Source of the DNA: Nannobrachium achirus
Taxonomy: Eukaryota; Chordata; Actinopteri; Myctophiformes; Myctophidae
Reading direction: 5' to 3'
DNA length: 64,000 nucleotides
NCBI GenBank assembly: GCA_963921795.1
Contig: OY997658.1
Location: 55,943,947-56,007,946 of the forward strand
Position 1 is the stretch's first letter; the number at the start of each line of letters is the position of its first letter. The notes under the pieces were generated by a model that was not told where the DNA came from, made no database searches, and was given only the letters and a program-made list of their open reading frames with translations. The position numbers and the translations under genes are program-made. Shown piece by piece: positions 50,256-60,112 of the stretch.

Positions 50256-52286
50256 TTAGTGAACAGCCTTTTCCGCAACTCCGTTAGTCTTAGCATGGTA
50301 CAGAACTGAGTATTCCATCCGAATACCCTCATCCTCCAGCAAAGACTTAACGCTAGTGTGCGTAAAATAAGTCGCATTGTCCATTCGCAGGGACTGTACC
50401 CCGTTCTCTTCCCTTAGGAATTGGGATATACAGTGGCAAATGATCGCCGCGGTGGGTGTCTTAATAGGGTACACCCTTACGGTTCCAGGCCCGTTATCAG
50501 CGATAACTAGCCCGTGTTTGTGTCCTCTCCGCGTTGTCTGGGACATAGGCCCAAACACCTCTGCGGAGAAGTGCGTGCCTGCTATAGGCACCGCGACCTG
50601 CCCTGCAGGTATAGGTTCCGGCTTTGTACCCCTGATCAGGGCACAGCGCTCGCAGGCCTTACGCACTGCGATGGCTCTTTGCCGGGCCTTCGGGATCAGC
50701 AGATCCTGTGTCTGTAGGTACCTGAGTAACCTTTGGCTGCCCACATGACCAAGGCCCACATGAATCGTCTGGATTATGTGGTCGGCCTCATCTCCGGGCA
50801 CTTCCACCACCTTGCCTTTACCCCCTGCCTTTGGCAGGACCAGGCGCAGTCGTTTTAGCCCCACGGCATTGGCCAGCTGCCTGCGCTGAGCCATGGCATC
50901 CACTTCCCTGTTACCGGTGAAGTGAATGCCTTCGCCACCCGTGTGGCTCTTAATCCATTTCCATGAGAGCCTCATGTTTTTGGATTGCTCCACTATGAGA
51001 GCCCAGAGCTCACCATGGGCCATGGGACGGCCTGAGCTCGTCTCATAGTCCCTAGCTAGCCAGGACTCCAGATTCTCAGCCCCGCCTTGGAAGCCGTAGT
51101 CTCTATCGGTTACTATCAACAGCTTGTGGACATGCTTTCCCCTAGCTGTGATAATTCCCTCCATTATGGCTGTTACCTCGGCCATCTGGGCCGAACCGTC
51201 TATCCATCCTGAAGATGATTTCACGGTCTTGTCCTTATGTTTAAGGATAAATGCCCATTTGGCACGGTTGCCGTCGGGCTTCTGCTGGCTCCCGTTGGTG
51301 TACAGGACCCATGGGGGTATCGTGATCAGCAGAGTTATTTCTAGCCGATCATCAGGCAAGCCTTGAAACACCTCCATGAAGCACCAGATGCTGAGGGCTT
51401 GGTCATAGTCCCACGTACCCGTTCCAAACAGGGTCATGACTATGTTATATATCTGCATGTCATAGGCTTGTGCAAATAGCTTGCCATAGTATGCCAGCAG
51501 GATCGACTTTTGGCGTTCCTCACTGGTGCCTCTAGTAATTTTTTGCATAACCATGGTGATAATACCATGATATTTTCTCTGGGAAAGCTGGTATGGTGCA
51601 CATACCAATATCTCCCCATTCTCTAGTTTCCGGTTTGGCCGGGCCTCCACCGTGCGTCGGCACCATGTGTCATACCCTTGACCTGCACCGTGTGCTACAG
51701 CTGCAGCCATGCCTGCAGTATTTTCTAGATCCCTATTTGTGAGGTTCACCACAAAAGGTCTCTCTCCCTCGGGCATGTGTCTTTCGAACCTCTCGGTATA
51801 AACCTTGAGCTTCAACATTCGCTCGGGGGTAATGGTGTGCGTCCTGGCTGGGATCCGCCAGGAGAAAGCATCTAGCATCTGAGGCGGTGGAGGAAACCTC
51901 CCCTCTCGCTCAGGTTCAGCTCGTTTCCCTTCGTTTGTCAGGGGGTCCCATTCTAGGCCTCCGGCCCCTGTGGGGCTGGAAAGCCAGGGAAGGGGAGCTG
52001 TAGGGCCAGCTCGCGTTGCTCCAGGGTTCCAATTCAGCAACCCTTGGTGATCAGGATATGCGTCCCCCGCACTGGATTCGTAGCGGGCTGCGGCTCCTCC
52101 GTTATGCAGGACTACTGAGGTCATTACGCCATTACTGTCGTAGTCACCGCTGTTGACATCTCCCTCCCAAGAGTCCACCGATGGGGGTGCCATGGTGCCA
52201 GCCAAGGGAGTGGGTGAGGCAGACCTTGCCCCGCCAACCGCTTCCGAAAAAGCGTTATCTGTGGCGGTGGGATAGGCAGAGTCCAT
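50256..52286 (-). CDS. ORF1: unknown (Gag-like?) region fused to RNase H and integrase
   Basis: 676 codons from an ATG 344 bases after the primer site. Residues 1-140 are Gly/Pro/Ser rich and low complexity. Residues 150-320 look folded and helical but match no family I can name; they may be Gag-derived. RNase H occupies about 326-470: YTNGS, Glu370, Asp394, His448 and Asp463 fit the family pattern, but Asn331 stands where the first catalytic Asp is expected. The integrase has a zinc-binding HHCC set (His509, His514, Cys545, Cys548) and a core with Asp636 and Glu672 exactly 35 residues apart; Glu576 is in the position of the first catalytic Asp. No YxDD motif or protease is present, so the polymerase appears deleted. 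The frame stops inside the integrase, two codons after the motif NGVAEKA. Confidence 0.8.
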   Translation of the reverse strand: MDSAYPTATDNAFSEAVGGARSASPTPLAGTMAPPSVDSWEGDVNSGDYDSNGVMTSVVLHNGGAAARYESSAGDAYPDHQGLLNWNPGATRAGPTAPLPWLSSPTGAGGLEWDPLTNEGKRAEPEREGRFPPPPQMLDAFSWRIPARTHTITPERMLKLKVYTERFERHMPEGERPFVVNLTNRDLENTAGMAAAVAHGAGQGYDTWCRRTVEARPNRKLENGEILVCAPYQLSQRKYHGIITMVMQKITRGTSEERQKSILLAYYGKLFAQAYDMQIYNIVMTLFGTGTWDYDQALSIWCFMEVFQGLPDDRLEITLLITIPPWVLYTNGSQQKPDGNRAKWAFILKHKDKTVKSSSGWIDGSAQMAEVTAIMEGIITARGKHVHKLLIVTDRDYGFQGGAENLESWLARDYETSSGRPMAHGELWALIVEQSKNMRLSWKWIKSHTGGEGIHFTGNREVDAMAQRRQLANAVGLKRLRLVLPKAGGKGKVVEVPGDEADHIIQTIHVGLGHVGSQRLLRYLQTQDLLIPKARQRAIAVRKACERCALIRGTKPEPIPAGQVAVPIAGTHFSAEVFGPMSQTTRRGHKHGLVIADNGPGTVRVYPIKTPTAAIICHCISQFLREENGVQSLRMDNATYFTHTSVKSLLEDEGIRMEYSVLYHAKTNGVAEKAVH

Positions 52287-52614
52287 GCCTGAAACTTTTT
52301 AGGTTGGTCGCAAAGGTTGTTATAATATTATTAGATGTTCTCAACTGCTATTTTATCTAGTTCCTAATGGAGATGTTTTTACCGATTTACTGGCCGTCGG
52401 CTGTACGGACCGACCTCCACTTCACTCTGTTCAAAATCTCCGACGCTGTGGGGAGTTTTGTGAATAAAAGCACTTAAGCCTTGATAATATTAACTATCCT
52501 TTACTTCTGTAGTAAATAACCATACTCCAAGGGTCTCTCGGCTATTCTTTATGTGGCAGTGGACACGAATTTAATTAATCAATTACTAATCAATAATCAA
52601 TAATCAATCAATAT

Positions 52615-52630
52615 CCACCCAGGGACGCCA
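52615..52630 (-). other. Primer-binding site, tRNA-Asn type
   Basis: Directly after the 5' LTR the minus strand reads TGGCGTCCCTGGGTGG, 16 bases complementary to the 3' end of tRNA-Asn(GTT) including CCA. The match ends there (the next bases are AT). Confidence 0.85.
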
Positions 52631-53577
52631 TGTAATGAGCTTGAGTTACTGAGTACTCTTCCACCTTTTAAAGTACTCCTCACGCCGCCCAGAACCCTTC
52701 CCAGGTCCTAAGCCCAAGAAGTTACCGGATCTTTTTAAAATGAAACACTGTCACTAACACTACACTATACCTTTAAGTTAACACAAACAGGTGTTATAAC
52801 CTTTCTCATTTGCATAAACCTACTATTACTGTACATGCACCTATTACTGTACAAATACACCTTTCTCTGAATAAAAGCTGAGCTATCAATGAGACCCTCT
52901 TTAACTGGTGAATATTATTACTTTCTACAGCGACTATTTATTTTAGAGACCAGGCGACACACCTTAACTGTAGAAATGTAGACCATAGGTCTGAATGGAG
53001 AATGCAAACCACAAAGACATGTAAAGTGTGAAACTGATCAACCTTGTAGCTTCCTGCCAGGGGCCTGGAGAAAAGCAGCTTGACTTATTCAGTACAAAGA
53101 GCCCACTGTGGACATATCGTCCGTCCGGTTAGGGTTAGGGATTTGTACTTTATTGTCTGCCAAGCTTACCCAGCTGACACCTGCCCGCGCAGTGTCAGCC
53201 TTCTGAGAAGGTGAAAAGACTTTTAACTTAAGAAAATACATTTGTTGATTCTTACCAAAAAGTCTAACTCAGCTCCACACAGTCAGAAGTTCGAGTGCCA
53301 TGAGGTGCTAACACCTCTCTCCCATGGACGCGGTGTACTCCCCCGAAGGGGAGTTAAAAAGTCTAAACCTTAAGAGTTGTAAACTCTTGAAATGAATTCA
53401 GACAGACACCAAGCAAAAGTGAATAAAAAAGCTTTAGTGAAATAAAAACAGTTACAAATTATAAGCTCACCAATACAGAAATTGGCGATGAAAATTAACA
53501 AAGAAGTACTCAACTAAACAGAGTCAAACTCTCTCTAAGTAGACAGAAAAGAAGAGAAGCGAGCCACGGCGACACAA

Positions 53578-53587
53578 CCTTTTATAG
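53578..53587 (-). promoter_or_regulatory. TATA box of the 5' LTR
   Basis: The minus strand reads CTATAAAAGG, about 630 bp downstream of the end of the ORF2 segment. Transcription would start about 25-30 bp further (near 53550). The same box is in the 3' LTR at 47273-47282. Confidence 0.75.
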
Positions 53588-54216
53588 TCCGTCCCGTCGC
53601 GTCATCTCAATAGGATTACACACACAGAGCTTTGGTTTAGCACACACACATGGGCACGCGTACATGTACTAACATGCACGAACATGCACGATGTTGCACG
53701 ATGTTTCGCAATGGAGACAGTCCAAGGCCAGGCCACGTGAATTTGGGGAGTCATCCCGTTCACATGTTAGAAGTCACCGTGTTGTCCTTTACTCCCTCAA
53801 GAAGCAGTATCTCATGTTGGCAGTAAGGAGATAACGGTTCGTTAGCGCGGTCCAGGAATGTCCGGGAGTCTATGATACAGCCTGACACCAAGGCTGTTTC
53901 TCGCAGGTGCAGGCAATGAAGCGGCTAGTGTAAGCATTATGTCATGTTCTGACCTATGAGTACATTCAGTTTTTAACCTTTACCCATGTCAGTGAAAAAA
54001 CACGTATATACGTAGCTTTGGCATGCACATACAGTATAGCAGAAATACAGTATACAGAATATCAGAAATCAACAGCCTATGTTTAAATGAGGCATTTCTA
54101 TATATGCAGTATATATGCATCTACAGTACTAGCACACTAAATGCAAAATGTATGTCCCTTTTCATTGATTAACATACAGAGAATATATTGGGTCATGACA
54201 TTATTTCTTCATCAGC

Positions 54217-54643
54217 TCACTGGCGAGAAACGTGGTTTCGTTTCTCCTTCCTCTTCCCTGCTTGCTTCTCCGTGTGTGCAGAGGTCACAGGGGTGGTGGG
54301 TGCCTGAGCTGGAGCCGGCGCTGGAACTGGTGCCGGGTAGAGTGGTTGTAGGTTTTGCATGGGGAAAAAGGCCATGTGAGGCCCGAGCTGTGCCACCGGA
54401 GCCTGCATCTGCGGCAGGGGTTGTTGTTGGGGTGTTGGAGGTGGGGGCATGGCCTGGCGATCCGCAGTGGCAGTGGGTCCAGGTGACTGCTGTCTATCTG
54501 AGCCCACAGATCCTCTGCGCTTCTCCTGGCGGTTGTCTCCCTTGCGGCGGGCATCGCGGTGGTCACGGTCATTGTAGTATGGCTTGAAGGACCTGGGTGC
54601 CACACCCTTGGGGTCACGAGCAGGTGCTCCGGGGCCCCTAACA
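54217..54643 (-). pseudogene. C-terminal part of ORF2 in the 5' LTR
   Basis: The LTR copy of the last 142 codons of ORF2. It has no start of its own and lies upstream of the TATA box, so it is not expected to be made from this copy. Confidence 0.8.
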
Positions 54644-54648
54644 CAGTT
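54644..54648. repeat. 5-bp target duplication, right (CAGTT)
   Basis: Adjacent to CCCCTAACA; the partner is 46321-46325. Confidence 0.88.
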
Positions 54649-54916
54649 TAAGGACTTTTTAATACCTCTAAAATGAGAAATTAAACATTGGCCAAATTGT
54701 CAAATATTAGAGGCAGACATTGTGAAAATACATACATACGAAATACATACATACTGTACATACATGCTCACAATGCCTCTCAACGCGAGGCGTTGTGAGC
54801 ATGTAGATCTGCTATTTTCACAACTCTTAGTGCTCGTCAGGGTGGGGGGTCCCCAGTTAAAATATTATTATTTTGGGGGTCGCGGCCTGAAAAGGTTGAG
54901 AACCACTGGCCTAGGG

Positions 54917-55565
54917 CTCGCGCACAGGTTGGTTGTGAGGGGCCTCCAAACAGTCAGCAAGGTACTGCTCAGTATCAGCTAGTATAGGAAGCCGCTCAAT
55001 TTGGTGGAGACGTTGTTTCCTTTATCCATGATTGATGTCTGTCTCTGACAAGTATGTCAGCTATATTGTATGGAACAATGTTCTGCCTATAGGCACTTTG
55101 TAACTGTCTGTTTTCCTATTTTCTGACTGCACTGCCAGTGTTTATGTCCTTTGTACAAGGCATTCTTGTACTTCTGTATATGTGGAGTTGTGGACGTAAA
55201 TACAGATTTCTAGTGTGTGTGTGTGTGCGTGCGTGCGTGCGTGTGCGTGCATGTGTGCGTGTTACTGTAGAATTGAGGGAGCAAAACAATACCCACAATT
55301 CAGCTGAACAGAACAGTTTTCTATGCCGGCAGGTTTAGAGCGAGTCAACGTTATGGCCCTTAGAGCTCAGCTATATTCCACGTATCCATACTTTAGGTAC
55401 AGTATTTATAGAGCAATAACCTGGGCACTGAATGGCGCCATTTCTTGACGTTTTGCTACGTGGCGGTGACATCGAACGCAAGTAGATAAACTGAGGGCAC
55501 TGCCTCGGTATCTTTGACCCATCAAAACCGGGAAGGCACCCGTGTAATTTTTATTTAATTTGAAC
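54917..55565. other. Sequence with a GCGT/GT microsatellite
   Basis: GTGT/GCGT alternation at 55215-55262. Otherwise nothing was recognised. Confidence 0.5.
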
Positions 55566-55569
55566 CACT

Positions 55570-55785
55570 TTTAAACACTTTGGCTATTCAAAATGTGCAG
55601 ACATACAAGCTCACAGCTCGTCACTTTGTGTCGCGCTATGTGAGCCTGTAATCTGCAGCTATTGTCCCAAAAAATCCTAAGAATTTGTGAAAATCTAAAA
55701 TCTTTGCTTCTGGGAGGGTCCATGGAGCAAAATATTTTGAGAGCCAAATACATGAGATGAAAAAGGTTTTGAGCACCACTGATAT
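55570..55785. mobile_element. D-family copy with diverged hairpin
   Basis: CTATTCAAAATGTGCAGACA, ATACAAGCTCACAGC and the partner GTGAGCCTGTAATCTGCAGC form the hairpin. GGTTTTGAGCACCACTGAT is the D-family end in reverse orientation. Confidence 0.7.
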
Positions 55786-56040
55786 TTAGCAACACAACTT
55801 TTTCATAAAACGGCTCACAACTATTTTCAGGTGCACGACGTCTGCACAGCACGGAAAAAGTGGACGATTTCCTTTTTTGAAAGAAAACAATGATTCTCTA
55901 TGACCTCATGCACACCGGCTCCGAATTTGTTGTGCGGCAAGTAGCTGCGGCAGTGCGTTTTTTTTCCCGATCGAACCCAGTTCGATTCGGGGCTCCTCAT
56001 TCCTCCACCGCCGTTGTTGCTGCTGGCTGCTGGGCCGAGG

Positions 56041-56302
56041 AGGGTAAATGGTAAATGGTGCATTTGTATAGCGCCTTTATCCAAGGCGCTTTACATAGAT
56101 GTGCATTACATTCACCCATTCATACACCGATGGCAGAGGAAACCGTGCAAGGCACCACCAACCAGCTCACCGGGAACAACTAGGTGTTCAGAGTCTTGCT
56201 CAAGGACTCTTCGACATGTGGACAGGAGGAGCCAGGATTTGAACCAATGGATCATAGGCCAACCTGCTCTACTGTACCTCCTGAGCCACAGCCGCCCCCG
56301 GG
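56041..56302 (-). repeat. tRNA-derived SINE (J family), full length
   Basis: On the minus strand: GGCTGTGGCTCAGGAGGTAC (A-box-like), TTGGTTCAAATCCTGG (B-box-like), body with GAGCAAGACTCTGAACACC, and tail CGCTATACAAATGCACCATT with TTACCATTTA. Confidence 0.87.
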
Positions 56303-57545
56303 TGCCCCAGGGTGACGCTGACTGGCTTTGTTACGGGACAGTGAAACGCAGTCTGCTTGGACCGGCGTGGTGGTGGTGGCGCTCACGCAGTGCTGGCACG
56401 CTGGGTGAACAGTGGCGATAAATAACAGCCGATGGCTGTGCACAGGAAATGGGTGCGTGCGTGATTAGGCATTTAGAGGTTGTGTTTATGGGTTGGGAAT
56501 TGAAGGCCTGGTTTATACTCAGTAGTGCATCGGTTTCGTGCGCCAACAATAGCAGATCTACAAGGTCTTGAGTTAGGGTTAATTTTTTTTTTTTTTAAAT
56601 CGCTGTTCTGATATGTTGATTAGTATGAGTAAATATGTGGATAATAGGTTTGTTTTTATTGATCTCTCTTTCCCTTTCCCCCCTTCTTCTTCTTCCCTTT
56701 CTCTTAAGGTATCAAACACGACACACGTGCATATCTCCTTGTAAGGGCTGTTCTGTCCCGTGACATCATCTGTCTCTTGTGACAGCAGCTGTTGGTCTGC
56801 ATACATAGGGACACATACACACATACTGTAGGGACATCTCCATACTTGGGAGTTCCGGGCATTATGCTCTGAAACATTGGTACTGCATACATAGGGACAC
56901 ATACAGCACATAGGGACATAAGGTCAAGTCAAAAGGACTTCAGCTTCTGTTATATTTCAACTGCAGCTCATCAACACTAGAGCTTCTAGTCTGATAATGG
57001 TGATGATGCTGATTGTTCTGATTAGACTAACATTTATCTGCTTTACCCAGTACATACATGTGTTGAATCACTCTCATTTGCGTCAGCACATACCGATATA
57101 CCTAAACGCCATGACCATCAACTACTTTATCAGGTCTGTGAACAATGCTACAAGATGCACGTTCTATTCCTATTCATTCTGTTCTGTTCCTTGTCTCTTT
57201 TCTTCGGTGTCCAATTCTGTGTGATATGCGTTGTATATTGTATACACAGAGTTAGTTCAGGCAGACTACTCAAAGGAGCGCCAATCCCTGATCAGCTTAT
57301 CAGTCACATGCTCACTCCATCTGATTGGGCGGGGCTATTTAAAGCTCCCTGCTCACATATGCTTAAAATTACACCAAATATGCATCTTACGCTCTCAAGA
57401 GTAAATTATTGTTAAACATCTGCATTAGTTAATTTACAAAAGTCTAAACCATTAGAGAATGTAGAAGAATAGTTATTTTGGTCAACGTTTGCCTGTTATC
57501 TCTCCTATGCTACCACCACATAAATACAGCATGGAATATTTTTTT
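56303..57545. other. Sequence largely unrecognised
   Basis: It contains one hairpin arm (AATAGCAGATCTACAAGG, 56549), a T run (56582-56597), and CATAGGGACACATAC repeated twice (about 56802, 56890). Confidence 0.5.
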
Positions 57546-57548
57546 TTT

Positions 57549-57612
57549 TTTTTTGTGTTTGCTGTTGACTAATGTGGCTCCACATTAGTCAACAGCAAAC
57601 ACACAAAAAAAA
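57549..57612. repeat. Hairpin with about 30-bp arms
   Basis: TTTGCTGTTGACTAATGTGG and its exact complement are separated by CT. The outer part is poly-T against poly-A. Confidence 0.9.
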
Positions 57613-57689
57613 ATCATGGGGAGCTAATGGGGAGCCAATAGTTCTAGACAACAACTATAGTTCAGCCAATCAGATAGGGGGAAAAGGAT

Positions 57690-58180
57690 GACATCACAAT
57701 ACCAGTAAGACTCCCTTTTCGGGAGATAAGCGATTGTCAGGTTGCATACACAAACTTTAGAAGGTAATGGTAGGCAATCAGGATGGAATATGGGAAATGC
57801 GACAGATCCATGTTGATGAGATGACTTTAGAGATACTGTGTACCGCTTTGCATGATTTTAGGTCAAAATCTGTAGGAGCAGTGTCCAAAAAGTTGTTTTG
57901 CAAGAATCGGCCACATGGTGGCGCCATGTGAGAAATGATGGGTGGAGTTTGTGGTTTGGCAGCCAAGGAGTGTGTGTGCAAAGTTTGGCATGGATAGGGG
58001 CAACGGTGGCAGAGATATGAGTAGGGGAAAGTGTGACGTGACAGACTGACTGACAGACTGACTGACAGACAGACTTACTGACTGACAGCCGGAGGTTTTG
58101 ATAGTAACTGCAACCTGATGGTTGCAATCAAGGTATTGTGAGGTGATGAGTAACTCGGACAAGTACTTCAATGGGAAAAG
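57690..58180. repeat. G-family dispersed repeat with GACT/GACA array
   Basis: ATGGGAAATGCGACAGATCC, GTGTGTGCAAAGTTTGGCAT and AGTGTGACGTGACAGACTGA match 61195-61600 in the same order. The variable tetranucleotide run is at 58042-58090. Confidence 0.85.
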
Positions 58181-58255
58181 GTTGGGGCAGCCTCACTAAT
58201 AATAACTAAAAGGATGCAATTGGAAATTGCAAGTGTGGTTGCCGTTGACTCTAAT

Positions 58256-58480
58256 CATGTGCGCCAGCAGAGCGTGCAAGTACTGCGTTCGGCTGTGTAT
58301 GTACGTATATGTATGAATGTATGTCGTTGTCTGTGTATGTTTAAGCCCGTAGCCCAGTCAGGGACCACCATTTCTGGTGATGCCAGTGGTGATGTCACTG
58401 GCAGCACCATGAGGTGTGCTCTGCTGGTGCACAAGTAGTTGTGCACATGGCGCAAGTTGGCACCTCGACAGAGTGCAATT
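58256..58480. repeat. H-family dispersed repeat
   Basis: GCGCCAGCAGAGCGTGCAAG and GCACCTCGACAGAGTGCAAT match 36325-36580. Confidence 0.7.
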
Positions 58481-58631
58481 CTAGTTTAACCTTTTGTATT
58501 CCTATTTTTACAATTGCCCCATATTTTGACCAGTTGGTATGATTCTGCCTGTAGACAAACCGTGATTCTTCATATTTTTGCCATATTGCCAATGCCCACT
58601 CTTAAAAATAGTTATATCAGCATGCCCATAT

Positions 58632-59002
58632 CACTCACAGTACACTCTGTGGGCAAAGAACTTCTCTTGGTCGTAACCAACCTAAATGTGACGTTTAAAA
58701 ACAGAAACAGCCCTCACATCTAGGCGACGGCGTATATACGCCTAGATGTGAGGGCCACATAGCGACCCAAACTTCTAGTCAACTTGATTCAATGATCAAC
58801 TAAATTCACAGACGGATGATTTGCAACTAACTGTCAGATGTGCAAATCTGTGTTATTAGGAATGATGTCAATGGTTTGTCTTGTGTGACGTCAGGTCACA
58901 CGTCTGGTCGACCTGAATAAGATGTGACGCTGTTTTTAAACGTCACATTTAGTCTGGTTACGACCAGGAGAAGTTCCTTACCCACAGAGTGTACTGTGAG
59001 TG
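58632..59002. mobile_element. TIR foldback element upstream of the zinc-finger ORF
   Basis: Arms of about 72 bp: CACTCACAGTACACTCTGTG, TTCTCTTGGTCGTAACCAAC and AATGTGACGTTTAAAAACAG on the left, with imperfect complements on the right. An inner hairpin at 58712-58753 has CCTCACATCTAGGCG arms. No ORF. Confidence 0.8.
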
Positions 59003-59080
59003 TCGGAGTGTACTGTGAGAGGAGGAGAATAAATTAAATCCAAGTCTTTCCAGCCTAAAGAAACACCTTCCAATTTACAG

Positions 59081-59340
59081 TCCAAGTAGCAGAAGCTGTG
59101 TCCAAGACACAGGTGTCCTGTTCTGAGTGTCCATACGCCTTCACATCTCGGGTCACCCTCCATAGAAAACATGAACAGGAGCCACAACAACCTCTGTTGT
59201 CAAATGATGAGCAATCGACAGCTCCCCTCATCTTCCTGCCGGACAATCACCAGCTTTTTAACCAGACAGAAACAAGGAGACAAAGACAAACCAAGATCTT
59301 CCGAGGACAACGCAGCCAGGAGAAGTATAGAAAAACTTGA
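59081..59340 (+). pseudogene. 5' zinc-finger segment in a different frame
   Basis: After a possible acceptor (TTCCAATTTACAG) a frame reads QVAEAVSKTQV, then one C2H2 finger, CSECPYAFTSRVTLHRKH, then a linker that stops at 59338-59340. The main finger frame (59171-60100) is offset from it. Either a frameshift has broken one gene or an intron junction was lost. Confidence 0.55.
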
Positions 59341-60100
59341 TGACTTACACAATAAACAAAACATGTTATGTGATAAGAGTTTCATTGAGGTATCGGCACA
59401 TCATGTCCAGCATGCCCACACCCAAGAAAAACCTTTCCAGTGTAAACAGTGTGACAAGGGTTTCAGTGAGTTAGGGACTCTGAAGAGGCACCAGCGTGTC
59501 CACAGTGGTGAAAGATCCTTCATCTGTAAACAGTGTGACAAGGGTTTCAGTGAGTCAAGTGACCTGAAGAAACATAAGCGTATCCACAGTGGAGAAAAAC
59601 CCTTTGTGTGTAAACATTGTGACAAGGGTTTCAGTCAGTCAGGTGACCTTAAGAAGCACCAGCGTATCCACACTGGAGAAAAACCCTTTGTGTGTAAACA
59701 TTGTGACAAGGGTTTCAGTCAGTCATGTGACCTGAAGACACATCAGCGTGTCCACACTGGAGAAAAACCCTATGTGTGTAAACAGTGTGACAAGGGTTTC
59801 AGTCAGCTAGTTCACCTGAAGACACATCAGCGTGTCCATACTGGTGAAAAACCCTTCGTCTGTAAACAATGTGACAATGGTTTCAGTCAGTCAGGTGACC
59901 TGAAGAAGCACCAGCGTATTCACACTGGAGAAAAACCCTTTGTTTGTAAGCAGTGTGTCAAGGGTTTCAGTGAGTTAGGGACTCTGAAGAAGCACCAGCG
60001 TGTCCATACTGGAGAAAAACCCTTTGTGTGTAAACAGTGTGACAAGGGTTTCAGTGAGTTAAGTAGCCTGAAGAGACATAAGCGTGTCCACACCACATAA
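59171..60100 (+). CDS. C2H2 zinc-finger protein, eight tandem fingers
   Basis: 309 codons. Residues 1-60 are a non-finger linker, and residues 64-83 are a degenerate finger lacking its first Cys. From residue 91 eight fingers follow at a regular 28-residue period (CKQCDKGFSELGTLKRH pattern, TGEKPF linkers), ending two residues after the last His. The helices vary at contact positions; fingers 3 and 6 are the same (SQSGDLKKH). This fits a DNA-binding protein of the expanded fish znf families. No KRAB, SCAN or BTB domain is visible. The ORF is contained in one exon. Its true start probably lies in an upstream exon, and the first ATG used here may be arbitrary. It may be a partly broken duplicate. 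Confidence 0.7.
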   Translation: MNRSHNNLCCQMMSNRQLPSSSCRTITSFLTRQKQGDKDKPRSSEDNAARRSIEKLDDLHNKQNMLCDKSFIEVSAHHVQHAHTQEKPFQCKQCDKGFSELGTLKRHQRVHSGERSFICKQCDKGFSESSDLKKHKRIHSGEKPFVCKHCDKGFSQSGDLKKHQRIHTGEKPFVCKHCDKGFSQSCDLKTHQRVHTGEKPYVCKQCDKGFSQLVHLKTHQRVHTGEKPFVCKQCDNGFSQSGDLKKHQRIHTGEKPFVCKQCVKGFSELGTLKKHQRVHTGEKPFVCKQCDKGFSELSSLKRHKRVHTT

Positions 60101-60112
60101 GAGCTTCACATC

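Larger units (their letters stand above)
46326..54643 (-). mobile_element. Endogenous retrovirus-like LTR element, internally deleted
   Basis: Length 8,318 bp. Two 2,013-bp direct repeats (offset 6,305) start TG and end CA, flanked by CAGTT at 46321-46325 and 54644-54648. On the minus strand the order is 5' LTR, tRNA-Asn primer site, leader, ORF1 (unknown N-terminal region, RNase H, integrase), a spacer without recognisable env, ORF2, polypurine tract, 3' LTR. Protease, reverse transcriptase and envelope are not recognisable. The LTRs look identical, so the insertion is young. The RNase H and integrase organisation with a GPY/F-type end is retrovirus- or gypsy-like; the genus is not assigned. 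The element is antisense to pard3. Confidence 0.93.
52631..54643 (-). repeat. 5' LTR
   Basis: 2,013 bp, collinear with the 3' LTR and without a difference seen by eye. It is the promoter copy for the element. Confidence 0.93.
46176..54908. mobile_element. E-family hAT-like element interrupted by an LTR element; 8-bp TSD intact
   Basis: It begins CAGTGGTTCTTTGG and ends GGTTGAGAACCACTG. GCCTAGGG lies directly on both sides (46168-46175 and 54909-54916). Without the LTR element and one copy of its 5-bp duplication it would be about 410 bp. The right part has a hairpin whose left arm is interrupted by CATA repeats (54722-54822). Confidence 0.9.
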
